64,000 nt of DNA from Anisodus tanguticus (taxonomy: Eukaryota > Streptophyta > Magnoliopsida > Solanales > Solanaceae): the NCBI GenBank assembly GCA_034509755.1, contig CM067549.1, positions 29,532,001 to 29,596,000 of the forward strand. Direction: 5' to 3'. How positions within the stretch are numbered: the first letter of the stretch is position 1; each line of letters opens with the position of its first letter. Made by a program: the position numbers and the translations under genes. The notes under the pieces were generated by a model. That model ran no database searches. It was given only the letters and a program-made list of their open reading frames with translations, and had not been told where the DNA came from. This document shows positions 20,690 to 32,815 of this stretch, piece by piece.

Positions 20690-23033
20690 TGTTACACCCC
20701 GTATTTTTCACTCTCGTATACACCGTAAATAAAAGTAACATACATCTCGGTGAGGTTACGATATCATATTTGGATGAAAATAAGTTTAAACTTGTGTTAC
20801 GAAAGTTTCGTAAGAATTCGGGGTCAAACAAATCAAAGGAAATTATGTTCGTCAAAACTCAGGGAAGGGCAGGCCGAATTTCGAATAGGATTTTTGGATC
20901 ATCTTGGCGGGGGAAATCTGATGGTATATGAGTAGTTATGGGGTGAATAACCTATCTAAGATAAAGTTCAAGGAGTCTTATTCCCAACACAATAAACTGT
21001 TCATTGATACGACGTCAGAGTTGAATGATATTCACATTTTTGTTGGACTGTGCGACTACCGGCAAACTGGCCAAGGGAGCTCGCCCGAGGAGCTCCATAG
21101 CGAGGTTATTGCTCGCCCTGCGCTTCGCTCAGTGAGCTAAGGTGACAAAAGTGAGGCGGTGGGATTTTATTTAAGTCCCCAAGTTTAATCCTAACCCCAT
21201 TTTCTTCTCTCTTTAGCCCAAAAGAAGACCATAAGCTCTCCTTTACCCTCCCAAGGGTTCTCTATCATGAAAGAGTAACTCCATACTTGTGTGAAGTTAT
21301 TTCCATCTCAAGAGATGAATAACACCTAAATATCCTCTCTAATTGGCTTGGTAAAATGGAGAATTCTCTTAAGCTTGAAGAAGAGTTGGTTATGAAGAAC
21401 ATCTAGACTGATTTGAGGTAAGATTTTAGTATCTTTGTATGAGCTCTAGTTCCTCCTAGTTTAGCTTGATTCATTATGGAATATAACTTGTAAGATTTGG
21501 ATTGAACTTCTATATTGAAAGATTACTTTTGTTGGTCTGTTTTGTTGAAACTATGAATTGATACAAGTTGTTAAATCTTGTTAGTTGGGTTGAAAAATCA
21601 TAGAGTAGAGTTGGTTGTTGTTTTTGTCCTTGTTGAAGAATAGAAGTTATGACATTCAAATACTCTTGAAGAGATTGATGAGAGATGTGCACATAAGGTG
21701 TTTGACATAATGTCTATGTGAAGGTTCTCCTTAGTTATTGATCCGAATTATTTGTTTAATGTAGACTATTGTTCATAGAACGTTCGGGAGCTTGTGAACT
21801 ATCGACATAAGGTATGTAAGGATTACTTTTCTTTCTTTTGTCATGATCAACTTGAATACGACACTTGCGAATTGCTTCCCAATATAGACTCCACTCATAA
21901 TCGTCAATAGTGTACTTGTGACTTACTCCATCGATTGGCTATCGATCTTGGCTTCTCTTTGTCAAATATACTATGTGCAACCTTTTGAGTCGTGCTTAAT
22001 ATGATATAACCAGGTTCCATGTTGACATTTCTGAAGGTTAAGTCGATTATACGTCATACTGTTTTTATTGATTCCTGAAAGCTAAGACAATAGTGTAATC
22101 TATAGTCCTTATAGAGTCATTTGAAAGAGTAATAGGTAATATGTACCCCTCATAAGGGAGTCGGAGGTGTAACGACCTTACGTTACTCCGACGGATTCCA
22201 CATTGTATTCTATACCTTAAAAGGCTGTCATATGCATGCATTATATATCTATATTGCGCTTAGAGGCTTATGGCGTTATATACGTAGAAATACAAATATA
22301 ATATTGATGATATTTCCCATAGAGGCCTATGTCGTTATATACGCAGTTTACACAGATATGAGACTGATGATATAGCCTACATAGGCCTATGACATTATAT
22401 GCATGATTATATTTTATTTATGCATATTCTGGCCCACAGTGGCACTCAAAGTACAAGTTATCTTCCACTGCTTTACTTTACATGCATTCAGTTATTCTTT
22501 CAGCTTATTCCTTATTTACATTGTTGTACTTATTTACTCTTTTAACCTTACATATTCAGTACATCTTTCGTACTGATGTCTCTTTTGTCGAGGGACACTG
22601 CGGTTCATGCCCGCAGGTGCAGGCAGATGATTTGATGAGCCTCCTCAGTAGGATTACTGCTCAACATTGGGTTGAAGCACTCCACTTTCTTCTGGAGTTA
22701 TTTTCTGTGTTTGGGTATGCATTTATTTATACTTATTATGCGTACGGTGGGGCCCTGTCCCGAGCTGGTTATTGTTATATGACTCTTAGAGGCTTGTAGA
22801 CTAGTGTGTTATGTATTTTCATTCTGTATGGCCCAGTCAGCCTTATGAGGTACGTACACATAATGGATTTACTGTCATTTGTTGAGGTTGTTATTCCCAG
22901 TTTCTCATGCGATGTTATTCTGAGGCCTTGTCAGCCTAGACAGTTATATGTTCACTCTATGATATACATGTGGTACGCTCGAGCCGTTCAGGCGCCGGGT
23001 GGCAGCCACACCCCCTAAAGATGGGGTGTGACA
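20690..23033 (+). repeat. 5' LTR of the long Gypsy element
   Basis: This 2,344-bp LTR runs from TGTTACACCCC to GGGGTGTGACA. It includes a minisatellite at 22262-22415 and short ORFs that are not genes. Relative to the 3' LTR it keeps about 175 bp (around 21735-21908) that the other copy has lost. Confidence 0.92.
22262..22415 (+). repeat. ~60-bp minisatellite inside the LTR
   Basis: The units AGAGGCTTATGGCGTTATAT (22262), AGAGGCCTATGTCGTTATAT (22321) and ATAGGCCTATGACATTATAT (22381) repeat at 59-60 bp spacing, each followed by an ATATGA..TTGATGATAT-type half. The equivalent array in the 3' LTR is at about 29129-29285. Confidence 0.85.
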
Positions 23034-23035
23034 AA

Positions 23036-23052
23036 TTTGGTATCAGAACAGG
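23036..23052 (+). promoter_or_regulatory. Primer binding site of the long Gypsy element
   Basis: TTTGGTATCAGAACAGG follows two bases after the LTR end and matches the tRNA-iMet complement TGGTATCAGAGCAGG with one difference. Confidence 0.85.
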
Positions 23053-26000
23053 TCTATCCTAGAGAGTCTGCAAGCCGTGTCTAGTAGAGTTTTATTTATG
23101 GGCGAGATGTAAACCACACTTACAAATAGGAAGCTACAAGGAATTTAGGAATGGTTCTGTTCTTTCACCTTTAGATCGTGTAGTAGATCTGAGTTGTAAG
23201 AATTAGAGTCTAACTCGTGCTTTATACAGTTCCAGTACTTTTGGTTACTAGAAAGATTCTAGCCAATTCATATTCGTGGAAACTAAATGAAAGCCCTCCT
23301 CCAAGCAGGTTATTAATATTCCAGAGGTGCGAGTGTTATACTCTCATCACAGAGTGTGGACATTTGAGATACGGAGTGATTTAGGAATGCCTAGAAATGT
23401 AAGGTATTGGTTTTAAGATGCAAGAGAAGTAAGGTAAAGGAGGTGCAGAGTACCTGCATACAAGAGGTTATAAGGAAATTGATGTTCTGATAAGATAATA
23501 TAAGTGTCGTTACCCTCACTTTCCATAAGGGCAGGATTGCAATAAAAAGAACCTATAAGGGATCAGTACTTAGTGACGGTCCTTAGTATGGACAGTAAGG
23601 GGAAGATAGTACAGTTATGATATGGCCACTCCTTTGGACCATGTATACAGCACGTACCCAGAGATTGTGGGACGGATATGACTTCTAAACTATCTTGATG
23701 CCCCGAGGTGCCAATATTGATTTCCCTTGTATTTAAGGTAAATATTTTCCTCAGAAAGACTTTTGTCTGGAATAAGCAAGAATAGTAAGAACCTAAAAGG
23801 TAAGGCCAATTAAAGGAGAGAATGTTATAAGAAAAAGGGAATGTTTATTTGAATTAAGATTAGGAATAAGATGGATGTCAATGAGTGATATCAATGTAAG
23901 CGGGACACCTCAGTAAATATGAAAAGTAATTGAGAGTTGCACAGTAAGAGTATGGTAATATGACATATTTCATAGTCAAGTAAGATGGAATACAAGGACA
24001 AGTAAATGTTAAGTTGTAAAGATGAATATGTTATGAGACTAAGTACCTATGATGAGATTCTACTAGTCTAATATTAACCGAATATACCGATTAGATGATC
24101 CAGCTTCTCAAATTAGGAAATATCAACATCGAAAAAGTTTCCTTGGGTTAGTCACCTTCCCAAATGATGATGCTAGGTGAATCTTGACTTTATGATATTA
24201 TGTCACCCCGATGACCGTACTAAACCCCAGGTATGGTGGAAAACTTGATGTAACGAAGATAAACTATGAAGATGAGATGAAGAAAGTTTTATCAGAATGT
24301 TAAGAGAGATTATGCAAACATACTGTCTCACAATAGATCTCATTGACATAAACAAGAATATATCTTAAAACACGCGATTCAAATGACTACACTTTGCTCG
24401 AGAGCGTGGGATGATCTCATAACATTACCAAAAAGGATGGATCAATTCAATAGGTCATATTAAAGTTGGTTATGGAAACATTTAATGAGAATGCATAGAA
24501 TGACGCACCTATAATAATGACGTCGAGTTACAAGGGCAAGTACCTGTGGTAGTGGAAGGCGACATAAGTCATTTGCCCAGTTATAGAGAAATTATGTTAC
24601 TTACCATTGAAAGTTACTCATCAAGATGTTAATAAGCCAAGCCTATTATAAACGACAAAGTGAAAAGACCTTCAAATTTATTGAAAGACGTGTCAGAATT
24701 TTAGATACCTCGAGGTAAAAATAGTTGTTGCAACTAAGGAAGGTGAGAACCTGAAGAAGATTGAGGAATAGGTAAAAGGAAAGCAAAATATTTAATTAGT
24801 GTAAATGAAGTGATATGATGAAATGTTGAGACAAGGGTAAGTATGCTAACGCTAGAAATATGAGCTGCAATGAAAGGATAAAAATGAATCAAGTTATGAC
24901 TATAAAGGTTTCATTAAAGTGTGATTATGCCAAGGCAAATATAAAAAGCTATTGTGGGAAAAAGGGGCAGTTATGATTTCACTGACTAGAGGTGTTATAC
25001 TATAAATATTTGAAAAGATCAGTATGAGAATGATATCAAGGACAAAAAAACCTCCCAGATAACCTGAAATGGGAAAGTAAGAGTAAGATAATTGATGCAA
25101 TTGGTTGATGGAAGTCCTGATTATGGCGGAACAAGAAGATTCGAAGAACCATTGGATTATCTAATGCTGCAAATCGAATTGAACTATGCGACGACTCACA
25201 AGATGTATGTAAATGGGAGTAATTATGGGTAAGGCGCGAGATACACAAATAAGAAAGAAATGAGAGAGGGCCAATAAGCCTAAGAATATCTAGAAGGTGT
25301 TAAGGGGTAGCGACTCGATGAAAAAGGTGAAATGTCATGCAAGCAAGGATAACTACAAACCTCTTCGAATCGACAAAACAATATCTTGCATAATATAGAT
25401 AGAGTAGGAGCCTATAGCTCAATATGATTAAGAAATCTCTTCCTAAGCGCTATCGACGTCAAGTGTAATTGAATATTCGAGACTTAGAAGACTAATGTGA
25501 GGTGTAATTAAAAACAAGAGGACAAGGGTCCCAAGGGGAGTTACTCAAAGCTAAGGTATAATAAGAGAGAAATCGATTTAGGCAATCAATAGTGGACAAT
25601 GTATGTGTACAAGAGCGTTTCAGAATGAATTACGTGAAAAGAGTAGGTAGAGGAGAGAGGACAAGTGTTAACCATGATAAGAAAAGAAAGACTCTTATAG
25701 TCGCGAGTAATGAGAAAATACGATAAGGTTTTGTTTTCAAATCCTGAATAAAAGTTTCAATGATGACAACTATGTGATATTCATGGTTGGGATAATATAA
25801 AATATAAGAATCCAATACTCCAATAATCGAGTGAGGCTACGTTTACGAAAGAAATGAGGGCTTAATGAATTTTGACAAGGTCTTATGTTTTGGAAATCCC
25901 ATCATCGGGAATAGATAGTATGGAACCATCTATGTAACCATAAGTGAAGTAACTAGTATGAAAGTCAAAAGGATAAGAAATTGTCTCGAGAATGTATCAA

Positions 26001-27737
26001 TAAATCCGATAGATGCCCGACTAATAATTCGGAAGACTGTGCTCTTAAGATTCACCATTTGATAGAGTCACCCTAGGGATGGAATAAGGAATGTTAAGGT
26101 CAAAATCCCACTTTTAAGGAAGAAAATTGGAGAAGGTACATAATGAAAAAAGGTTGTTAGAGATAATAACTATGGGCGTATTATGAAGTAGCAGAACCAC
26201 GACACAAGACTTTGACCGCAATACTTTATTTACTGGGAATATACTAAGGAAGCAACGTCAGAGAGAACTTTATGGAAGATGTAGCTAGTGTGCTAATTAT
26301 TAGCAAGTATTTGAGTACTAAAAATCACAAGATAAGCTTAGAACCCTAAAGAACCGATGAGAATGGGAGACAATTAATATGAGATTCTTATCTAAGGATT
26401 TCCTCATTTCTAACATGACCTGGTTAAATAATTAAGGATCACCCATGATATTAAAGATTGTATAATTCAACAAATGGTTCACATTGATGGTGTCTCTGGT
26501 TGTACAATTTGTGATGAGAATATTCGATTTATAACTAAGACAAGGGATTACTCAGAAGAAATTTTGGGCACTTTGGTAAGCCCCATCGGGAAATACAGTT
26601 ATACATTCGAGGGCATGTTACATAATTGTGAAATAAATACTAAAGAAAGTTTGTATGACTGCTTATCTCATAATAAGTCAAGTGTGATGATGATTATCAT
26701 ATTGAACACCAGAATGGTATTACACGAAGCTTTGAATGTGCGAGATATAGAACCTCTACCAGATGACTAGAAATAAGCAGACCAAAGTAAGTAAGGTCGA
26801 ATTTAAGGTATTTAGTCATAAGGAAGGTAAAGTCGTATGAAAAAAGATATCGATCACCTAGAATCGTCAGTAATTGGTACTTAAACGAATATCGACTGAA
26901 CTGGGACTTTCAAACTAGTGCCTCTTGAATGTTATCTCTGAAAGACGATATAGAAAAATTGGAAAGAGATGGTGATTCTTCCTAGAAGGATAAGGAATAT
27001 GACAAGTAATCCTCGGTAATGTGGGATTAGAGAGCAGTCAGAGTTTGCATCATCATGGGGGAAAAGAGTCAGAAGAAGAGGCAAGCTTAACCTCAGGAAC
27101 AACAGACCATGTAAGAATAATCAAAAAATTTTCCAGGTGGCTTGTGAGCCAGAATTATTCCCCAAAAAATTTAGAATAACCCACCCAGTGTTTCATATGT
27201 TAGACGGTTCAAGAATGCTTAAGAAATCTTTTTTTTGTATTAACCCTGTAGGGGATATCTCTATTATAGAGAAGTCGTCGAACTGAAGAAATCTTGGTGA
27301 ATAGTAACATAAAATAAATTTCATGGGAGATCGAGGAAAACATATGAATCCAGATACCCTCACCTGTTTTGAACTTCAGGGTTATATTTATACTCGTGCA
27401 ATATGATTCTTATAATCCTATCATGTTTATCGAACTTGATCTGTATATCTAATTTAGATGGTGTTGTTGCGACAAGTATAACAAATGCAGCTCAGGTAGC
27501 AGTAGAGGAATGTTAAGGTGAGTTATGACTAACTATTTTTGGTTATTATGGCACAAACGGTCGCGAGAGGCCAATTTGATGTTATCTTATTGTTATATTG
27601 CCCTGTATGATGATGGATATGTGTTTGGGCTGCTTGACAGGTTTTGGATAGTCATGTTTACAAAGGAAACTATGCAGAATTTTTCAAAAATCGTAAGAGT
27701 TAGAATATTTTCCAACATTCGAGGACGAATGTTCTTT
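23053..27737 (+). pseudogene. Eroded internal region of the long Gypsy element
   Basis: Nearly 4.7 kb contains no frame over 100 codons. The longest is 26474-26770 (98 residues, MVHIDGVSGCTICDENIRFI...), which I do not recognise. A pol 3'-end relic is visible at about 27173-27210, where RITHPVFHM recalls the conserved 'HPVFHVSMLRR' before the integrase C-terminus or chromodomain of Gypsy elements. The region is purine-rich and full of stops. Confidence 0.6.
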
Positions 27738-27749
27738 AGGGGGGAAGGA
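27738..27749 (+). promoter_or_regulatory. Polypurine tract of the long Gypsy element
   Basis: AGGGGGGAAGGA abuts the 3' LTR. The upstream word TTCGAGGACGAATGTT is the conserved leader of this tract in plant Gypsy elements. Confidence 0.88.
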
Positions 27750-29901
27750 TGTTACACCCCGTAGTTTTTGCTCTCATATGAATGGTAAATAAAAGTAACG
27801 TACATTTTGGTGAGGTTAAAATATTATATTTGGATGAAAAAAAGTTTAAACTTGTGTTACAAAAGTTTCATAATAATTCGGGGTCAAACAAATCAAAGAA
27901 AATTAAGTTCGTCAAAACTCGGGGAAGGGCAGGCCGAATTTCAAATAGAATTTTTGGCTCATCTTGGGGGGTATATATGATGGTATATGAGTTATTATTG
28001 AGTGAATAACCTATCTAAGTTAAATTTCAGGGAGTCTTCTTTCCAATGCAATAAATCGTTTATTGATACGACGTTAGAGTTGAAAGATATTTCCGGTTTT
28101 GTCGGACTGTGCAACTGCCGGCAAACCGTTCGAGGTTGTTTCTCACCTTGGGCTTCTCTCAGTGAGATAAGGTGAAAAAAGTGAGGCGGTTGGATTTTAT
28201 TTAAGTCCCCAATTTCAATCCTAACCCCATTTCCTTCACTTTTTAGCCCAAAAGAATACCCTAAGCTCTTCTTTACCCTCCCAAGGGTTCTCCATCATGA
28301 AAGAGTAACTCCGTACTTATGTGAAGTGATTTCCGTCTCAAGAGATGAAGAACACCTAAATATCCTCTCTAGTTGGCTTGGGGTAATGGAGAATTCTCTT
28401 AAGCTTGAAGAAGAGTTGGTTATGAAGAACATCTAGGCTGATTTGAGGTAAGATTTTACTATTTTTGTATGAGCTCTAGTTCCTCCTAGCTTAGCTTGAT
28501 TCATTATGGAATATAGCTTGTAAGATTTGGATTAAACTTCTCCATTGGAAGATTACTTTTGTTGGGCTGTTTTGTTGAAACTATGAATTGATACAAGTTG
28601 TTAAATCTTGTTAGTTAAGTTGAGAAATCATGGAGTAGAGTTGGTTGTTGTTGTTGTTATGTTGTTGTTCTTGTTGAAGAAAAGAAGTTATGACATTCAA
28701 ATACTCTTGAATAGATTATTGAGAGATATGCACATAAGTTGTTTGACATAATGTTTAAGTGAAGGTTCTCCTTAGTGTACTTGTGATTTACTCTATCGAT
28801 TGGTTATCGATCTTGGCTACTCCTTGTCAAATCTACTGTTCACAGCCTTTCGAGTCGTGTTTAATATGATATAACCAGGTTCCATATTGACATTTCTGAA
28901 GGTTAAGTCGATTGTATGTCATACTGGTTTTATTGATTCCTGAAAGCTAAGCCAATAGTGTGATCTATAGTCCTTATGGAGTCATTTGAAAGATTAATAA
29001 GTAATATGTACCCCTCATAAGAGAGTCGGAGGTGTAACGACCTTACGTCACTCCGATAGGCTCCATAGTGTATTCTATACCGTAAGAGGTTGTCATATGC
29101 ATGTATTGTATATATATATATTGTCCTCAGAGGCCTATGTCGTTATATATATGCAGAAATATAAATATGATATTGATGATATTGCCCATAGAGGCCTATG
29201 CCATTATATACGTAGTTTACACAGATATGAGACTGATGATATTGCCCACATAGGCCTACGATATTATATACGCGATTATATTTTATTTATGCATATTCTG
29301 GCCCACAGCGGCACTCAAAGTACAAGTTGTCTTCAACTGCTTTACTTTACAATTATGCATTCAGTTACAGTTTCAACTTATGCCATATTTACAATGTTGT
29401 TCTTATTTACTGTTTCAACCTTATATATTTAGTACATCTTTCATATTGATGTCTTTTCTGTCGAGGGACACTGCGTTTCATGCTCGCAGGTGCAGACAAA
29501 TGATTTTATGAGCCTCCTCAGTAGGATTACTATTCAGCATTGGATTGGAGCACTCCCCTTTCTTCCGAGTTGCTGTCTGTGTCTGGTATGCATTTATATA
29601 TACTTATTATGGGTACGGTGGGGCCTTTTCCCGACCTGGTTGTTGTTATATCACTCTTTGAGGCTTGTAAACTAGTGGGTTATATATTTTCATTATGTAT
29701 GGCCCGATCGGCCTTATGAGGTACGTATACATGGTGGTTTTACTGTCATTTGTTCAGGTTGTTATTCCAGTTTCTCTTGTGATATCATTATGAGGCCTTG
29801 TCGATCCAGATAGTTATATGTTCACGCTATGATATACAGGTGGTACGCTCGGGCCGTTCAGGCGCCGGGTGCCGGCCACACTCCCGAAGCTGGGTATGCC
29901 A
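27750..29901 (+). repeat. 3' LTR of the long Gypsy element
   Basis: This 2,152-bp copy of the 5' LTR has a deletion of about 175 bp between TCCTTAG and TGTACTTGTG (near 28776) and a smaller one near 28130. The last 20 bp (GAAGCTGGGTATGCCA) have diverged but keep the CA end and the target duplication. Confidence 0.92.
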
Positions 29902-29906
29902 ATATT

Positions 29907-30261
29907 TTTAAGTATATCCAACCAAACATTGCATTACTTATGTGAATATTATTTTTCTAATACGAATCCGCAAAGATTAATTTTTCTAATCCCTTTTAGG
30001 AAATGACATCGTATTACTTAATTTAATTTTAGATTTTTTTCCTTTATCCCTACACCGAAATTTATAGGATAACCATATATGTTACGATAGTACGACGTAT
30101 CATATAAAAATGACGAACGTATATGCTTAAAACTATACATCAATTTGCTTGAACCTATTTTTTTTTTAAAGAGACAAACATTTCAAGAAACAAAAATATA
30201 CTAATTGCTATTTTTCAAAACATTAATTTGTGGACTCAAAAAACAAAAGAGAAATCAGGTA
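29907..30261. other. AT-rich interior of the split fold-back element
   Basis: This lies between the target duplication of the Gypsy element and the right fold-back arm. It is very AT-rich with no open frame, and belongs to the same older element as 20486-20684. Confidence 0.45.
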
Positions 30262-30447
30262 TTTTTAATTAAAAGTGTAATTTCTTCATATGTGTTTTGG
30301 GTCGTGTCGAATCTTTTTAATTGTTTATTAGATTTTTTTTAAATAAAAAGAGTTACCCATCAGAAAGTTAAGATTTTTCAGTGGTATGATTTTTCTATTA
30401 GTATACTCCAACTTTAGTGATTTTGTATTAGAAAAGATAGTTACTCA
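30262..30447. mobile_element. Right arm of the old fold-back element
   Basis: TTAATTAAAAGTGTAATTTC..CATATG, AAAAGAGTTACCCATCAGAA.., TTTAGTGATTTTGTATTAG and AAAGATAGTTACTC are the reverse complement of 20291-20485, with my rough estimate of 75-80% identity. Confidence 0.7.
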
Positions 30448-31387
30448 GAATTGTCTTCCTCCGATTCATTCTTTATGTTTGATTGAGTGTTCAGTGATTA
30501 GGTTGTTTAGGATACTGATTGTTGTTATGTAATGACTAGAAGTGATAGTACTGGGTTTAAAGCTAGGCTTGGAGGTCAAAAATGATATATTTGAGAGTTT
30601 ATTGTAGGATTTTGTCTGTTAGGGTTGCGATAAGCATGCTGGGACTTTCTTGAAGGGACAAGATAGTTTAGTTAGGGCTGTCATTGTAGTTTTTCTATGA
30701 GGTGATGAATTGGTAATTTATTTAAAAAGCCCCACAATATCAGGGCTTTAATAAAATTTAATGGCGGAGGCTCTAAGAATCAGCTTTTCCGATTGCTATT
30801 GACATTTAAGGACCGAATTTTACCTTTAGGGACCAGTTTTCCTTCACTATTGATCATTTTTCTTCTAGTGAAAACACACCCTAGATCTAATGTAAATAAG
30901 ATCAGTTATTGTTGAGAGATGACAATACTCGCAACAGGATTAGTAAGATAAGGCCTAATCCTCCTTACTTGTACTTTCTCTTTGGGGTTTTATTGTTTTT
31001 AGGAAATAATAAAACTAGTCTAGGCTTAAAAAACCTAGTGGATTGCCTTAAAAAAAAGATGACAATACTCTCGGAGTCGGATTCAAAATGTTAATTCATC
31101 ACGTTTGTTGTGACAATATTGGATGCCGACCTAGGTAATAACGCATGCTTGCATATGTTGTAAATGTGCATCCACCTCTCTAACAAATCCTATCCTTTTC
31201 TATTGTTTCTTAAAAAACAGAAGGAAAGGGATAGGCTATTGGGGTGCACATGCTACATAAAAGCGTTGGTTGGTAATGCATAAAATAAAATACTAGTAGC
31301 TAGTAGATATTTATAATGGGTTAAGTATGGGTTGACCTGAGTTGGCCCTAGTAAAAGCCAGCTTATGGATCATGTTATATTATAAAT
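30448..31387. other. Intergenic, nothing recognised
   Basis: There is no convincing open frame (30909-31094 is short and low-complexity) and no terminal repeats. An AGGACCGAATTTTACC..TTTAGGGACC-like word near 30810 recalls a Helitron or Mutator-type MITE but is too short to call. Confidence 0.4.
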
Positions 31388-32028
31388 TAGACTTAATGCA
31401 TATGTGGCCCATTAAATTTATCAGATTTTTTCTATTTTGACACATCAATTAAGTCTTGTTTCTATTGAACTCCTGAACTCATCTTAAAGTGTGTCTAATA
31501 AACACAATTTGACTGATAGGGTATAAATCGGGAATTTCATTTTTTTAGCCTTGCGCGTGAATATCAAGCGCATTCTACGTGAAAAATTCTACCAATTAAA
31601 ACAACCCACTCATTTTAGTTATACACATCAAATGGAAAGTTGTCCAGAAAAGGAGTGAGCTGTTTTAACTGATAAATGTTTTCACGTAGAATACACTTGA
31701 CTTTGACGCGCAAGGCTTAAAAAAAATAAAACACCAGATTTATGCAATTTCAATCAGATTGTGTTTAATAGACAGACAATAGAGGGTTGTTCAGATGGTA
31801 AGCACCCTTCACCTCCAACCCCAAGGTTGTGGGTTCGAGTCACCAATGGAGCGAAGGGGGAGCTCCTGGGGAGAGGGGTAAAAAAATATACTTTAAAAAG
31901 AAACTAAAGAAAAATATTTAATAGAGACATTTGAGGACGGGTCGAGGGGTTCAATAGAAATAAAACTTAGTTGAAGTTCCAAAATAGAAAAAGAGCAAGT
32001 TTAAGGGGCCACATGTGCTTTTAAGCCT
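31388..32028. mobile_element. Fold-back MITE with ~250-bp inverted arms, interrupted by a SINE
   Basis: The left arm (from AGACTTAATGCATATGTGGC) and the right arm (ending GGGGCCACATGTGCTTTTAA) are reverse complements over about 250 bp. Shared blocks include TTTCTATTGAACTCCTGAAC, AGCCTTGCGCGTGAA, TTCTACGTGAAAA and TTAAAACA. The two arms meet near 31620. The right arm is split by a SINE at 31774-31916. There is no protein-coding frame. Family unassigned; Mutator-like elements have arms of this length. Confidence 0.8.
31774..31916 (+). mobile_element. tRNA-derived SINE (SolS/Au head)
   Basis: The head reads GAGGGTTGTTCAGATGGTAA (A-box region) and TTGTGGGTTCGAGTCACC (B-box GGTTCGAGTC), followed by GAGCGAAGGGGGAGCTCCTG and an A-rich end. 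It is flanked by a 9-bp target duplication TTTAATAGA (31764-31772 and 31917-31925). Aligning the intact left arm of the host fold-back element confirms the insertion point. Confidence 0.8.
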
Positions 32029-32036
32029 ATAAATTA

Positions 32037-32262
32037 ATACTCCCAATTTATATGAAACAATTTCCTTTTTAGTCCGTCCCAAAAAGAATGATACATTTGC
32101 TTATTTGACAATAATTTAACTTTAAATTTTATATTTTACGTTTAACAAGATGATTTATAACTACACAAATATTTTTAATTTGTTTTAAACTAAAAATATT
32201 CATTTATTTCTTAAACTTTGGCTCAATCAAACTACATCATATATATTGGAACGGACATTAGT
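32037..32262. mobile_element. Stowaway-like MITE
   Basis: The left end TACTCCCAATTTATATGAAAC and the reverse complement of the right end (TACTAATGTCCGTTCCAATATA) carry the 'TACTCC..GTTCCA' signature of plant Tc1/mariner MITEs. The internal word TAGTCCGTCCCAAAAAGAAT is typical of the family. TA target bases flank both sides. No coding frame. Confidence 0.55.
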
Positions 32263-32475
32263 ATTACTCCGGACTCCATCATCTTGTGTATTTTGAATCT
32301 TGTGATGGCAAAGGACCTAGTAACAAGCGAGGGAAGATTCAACCGACATGTTCAATGGGAATTTGAAAATTGCCTTTTCTACATCCACATTCACATGACT
32401 TACAACTAATTTCACATGCCTCTCCTTCCTCTCTATTTCCCTATTTTCCGTTCCCACATTATTAATTTCTTCATT

Positions 32476-32503
32476 TTTCTTTTTCTTTTTCTTTTTCTTT
32501 TTG
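32476..32503. repeat. (TTTTTC)n microsatellite
   Basis: About four units of TTTTTC occur. The - strand ORF across it (32571-32317, K-rich) is an artefact. Confidence 0.85.
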
Positions 32504-32778
32504 GGTTCTTCGCTCCTTTTTCCCTTAGCTTGATTGTCATTATATGAGTTATGAGTATTACCAATGGACACTGGGACTGGGACAGTAGGGGTGGAGGTAC
32601 AATTCCAATCAAGCCGAAACTAATAGCTCTGATTTAGAATTAATTATTTATATTAAGATTTTCATTTTATATGTATACATTTTTAATTTAATACTTGTAA
32701 GTAACTTAAAATAATAAAATTTAATTTAAAATTTTAGTATTTTAGTGTGTTGAGTCACTCAACACATATATGTATAGA

Positions 32779-32815
32779 CTAGTGGCTAGTTGCCCGTTCT
32801 ATGCACGGGCTCAAT
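32779..32815 (-). mobile_element. Possible Helitron 3' terminus
   Basis: On the - strand a hairpin GCCCGT-gcataga-ACGGGC (32810-32792) is followed by 9 nt and CTAG (32782-32779), then a T. Helitron 3' ends have this layout (short GC-rich hairpin about ten bases before CTRR, inserted between A and T). The other end, expected to the right with a 5' TC, was not located. Confidence 0.4.

Larger units (their letters stand above)
20690..29901 (+). mobile_element. Ty3/Gypsy LTR retrotransposon with long LTRs, decayed internal region
   Basis: This 9,212-bp element has LTRs at 20690-23033 and 27750-29901, both TG...CA. They are bounded by a perfect 5-bp target duplication ATATT (20685-20689 and 29902-29906). 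The LTR start TGTTACACCCCGTA, the primer site TTGGTATCAGAACAGG right after the 5' LTR, and the polypurine tract AGGGGGGAAGGA before the 3' LTR fit a Del/Tekay-type chromovirus. The 4.7-kb internal part has no gag or pol frame, only relics such as HPVFH at 27182. It is either an eroded element or a LARD-like derivative that moved in trans. Confidence 0.92.

Noticed and set aside
22262..22415. Regular repeats considered as a CRISPR array
   Set aside because: The whole 60-bp unit is repeated, with no unique spacers; it is an LTR minisatellite in a plant genome.
22482..23018. 105- and 70-codon ORFs in the Gypsy LTR
   Set aside because: They lie wholly within LTR sequence and are broken in the other LTR; no known protein features.
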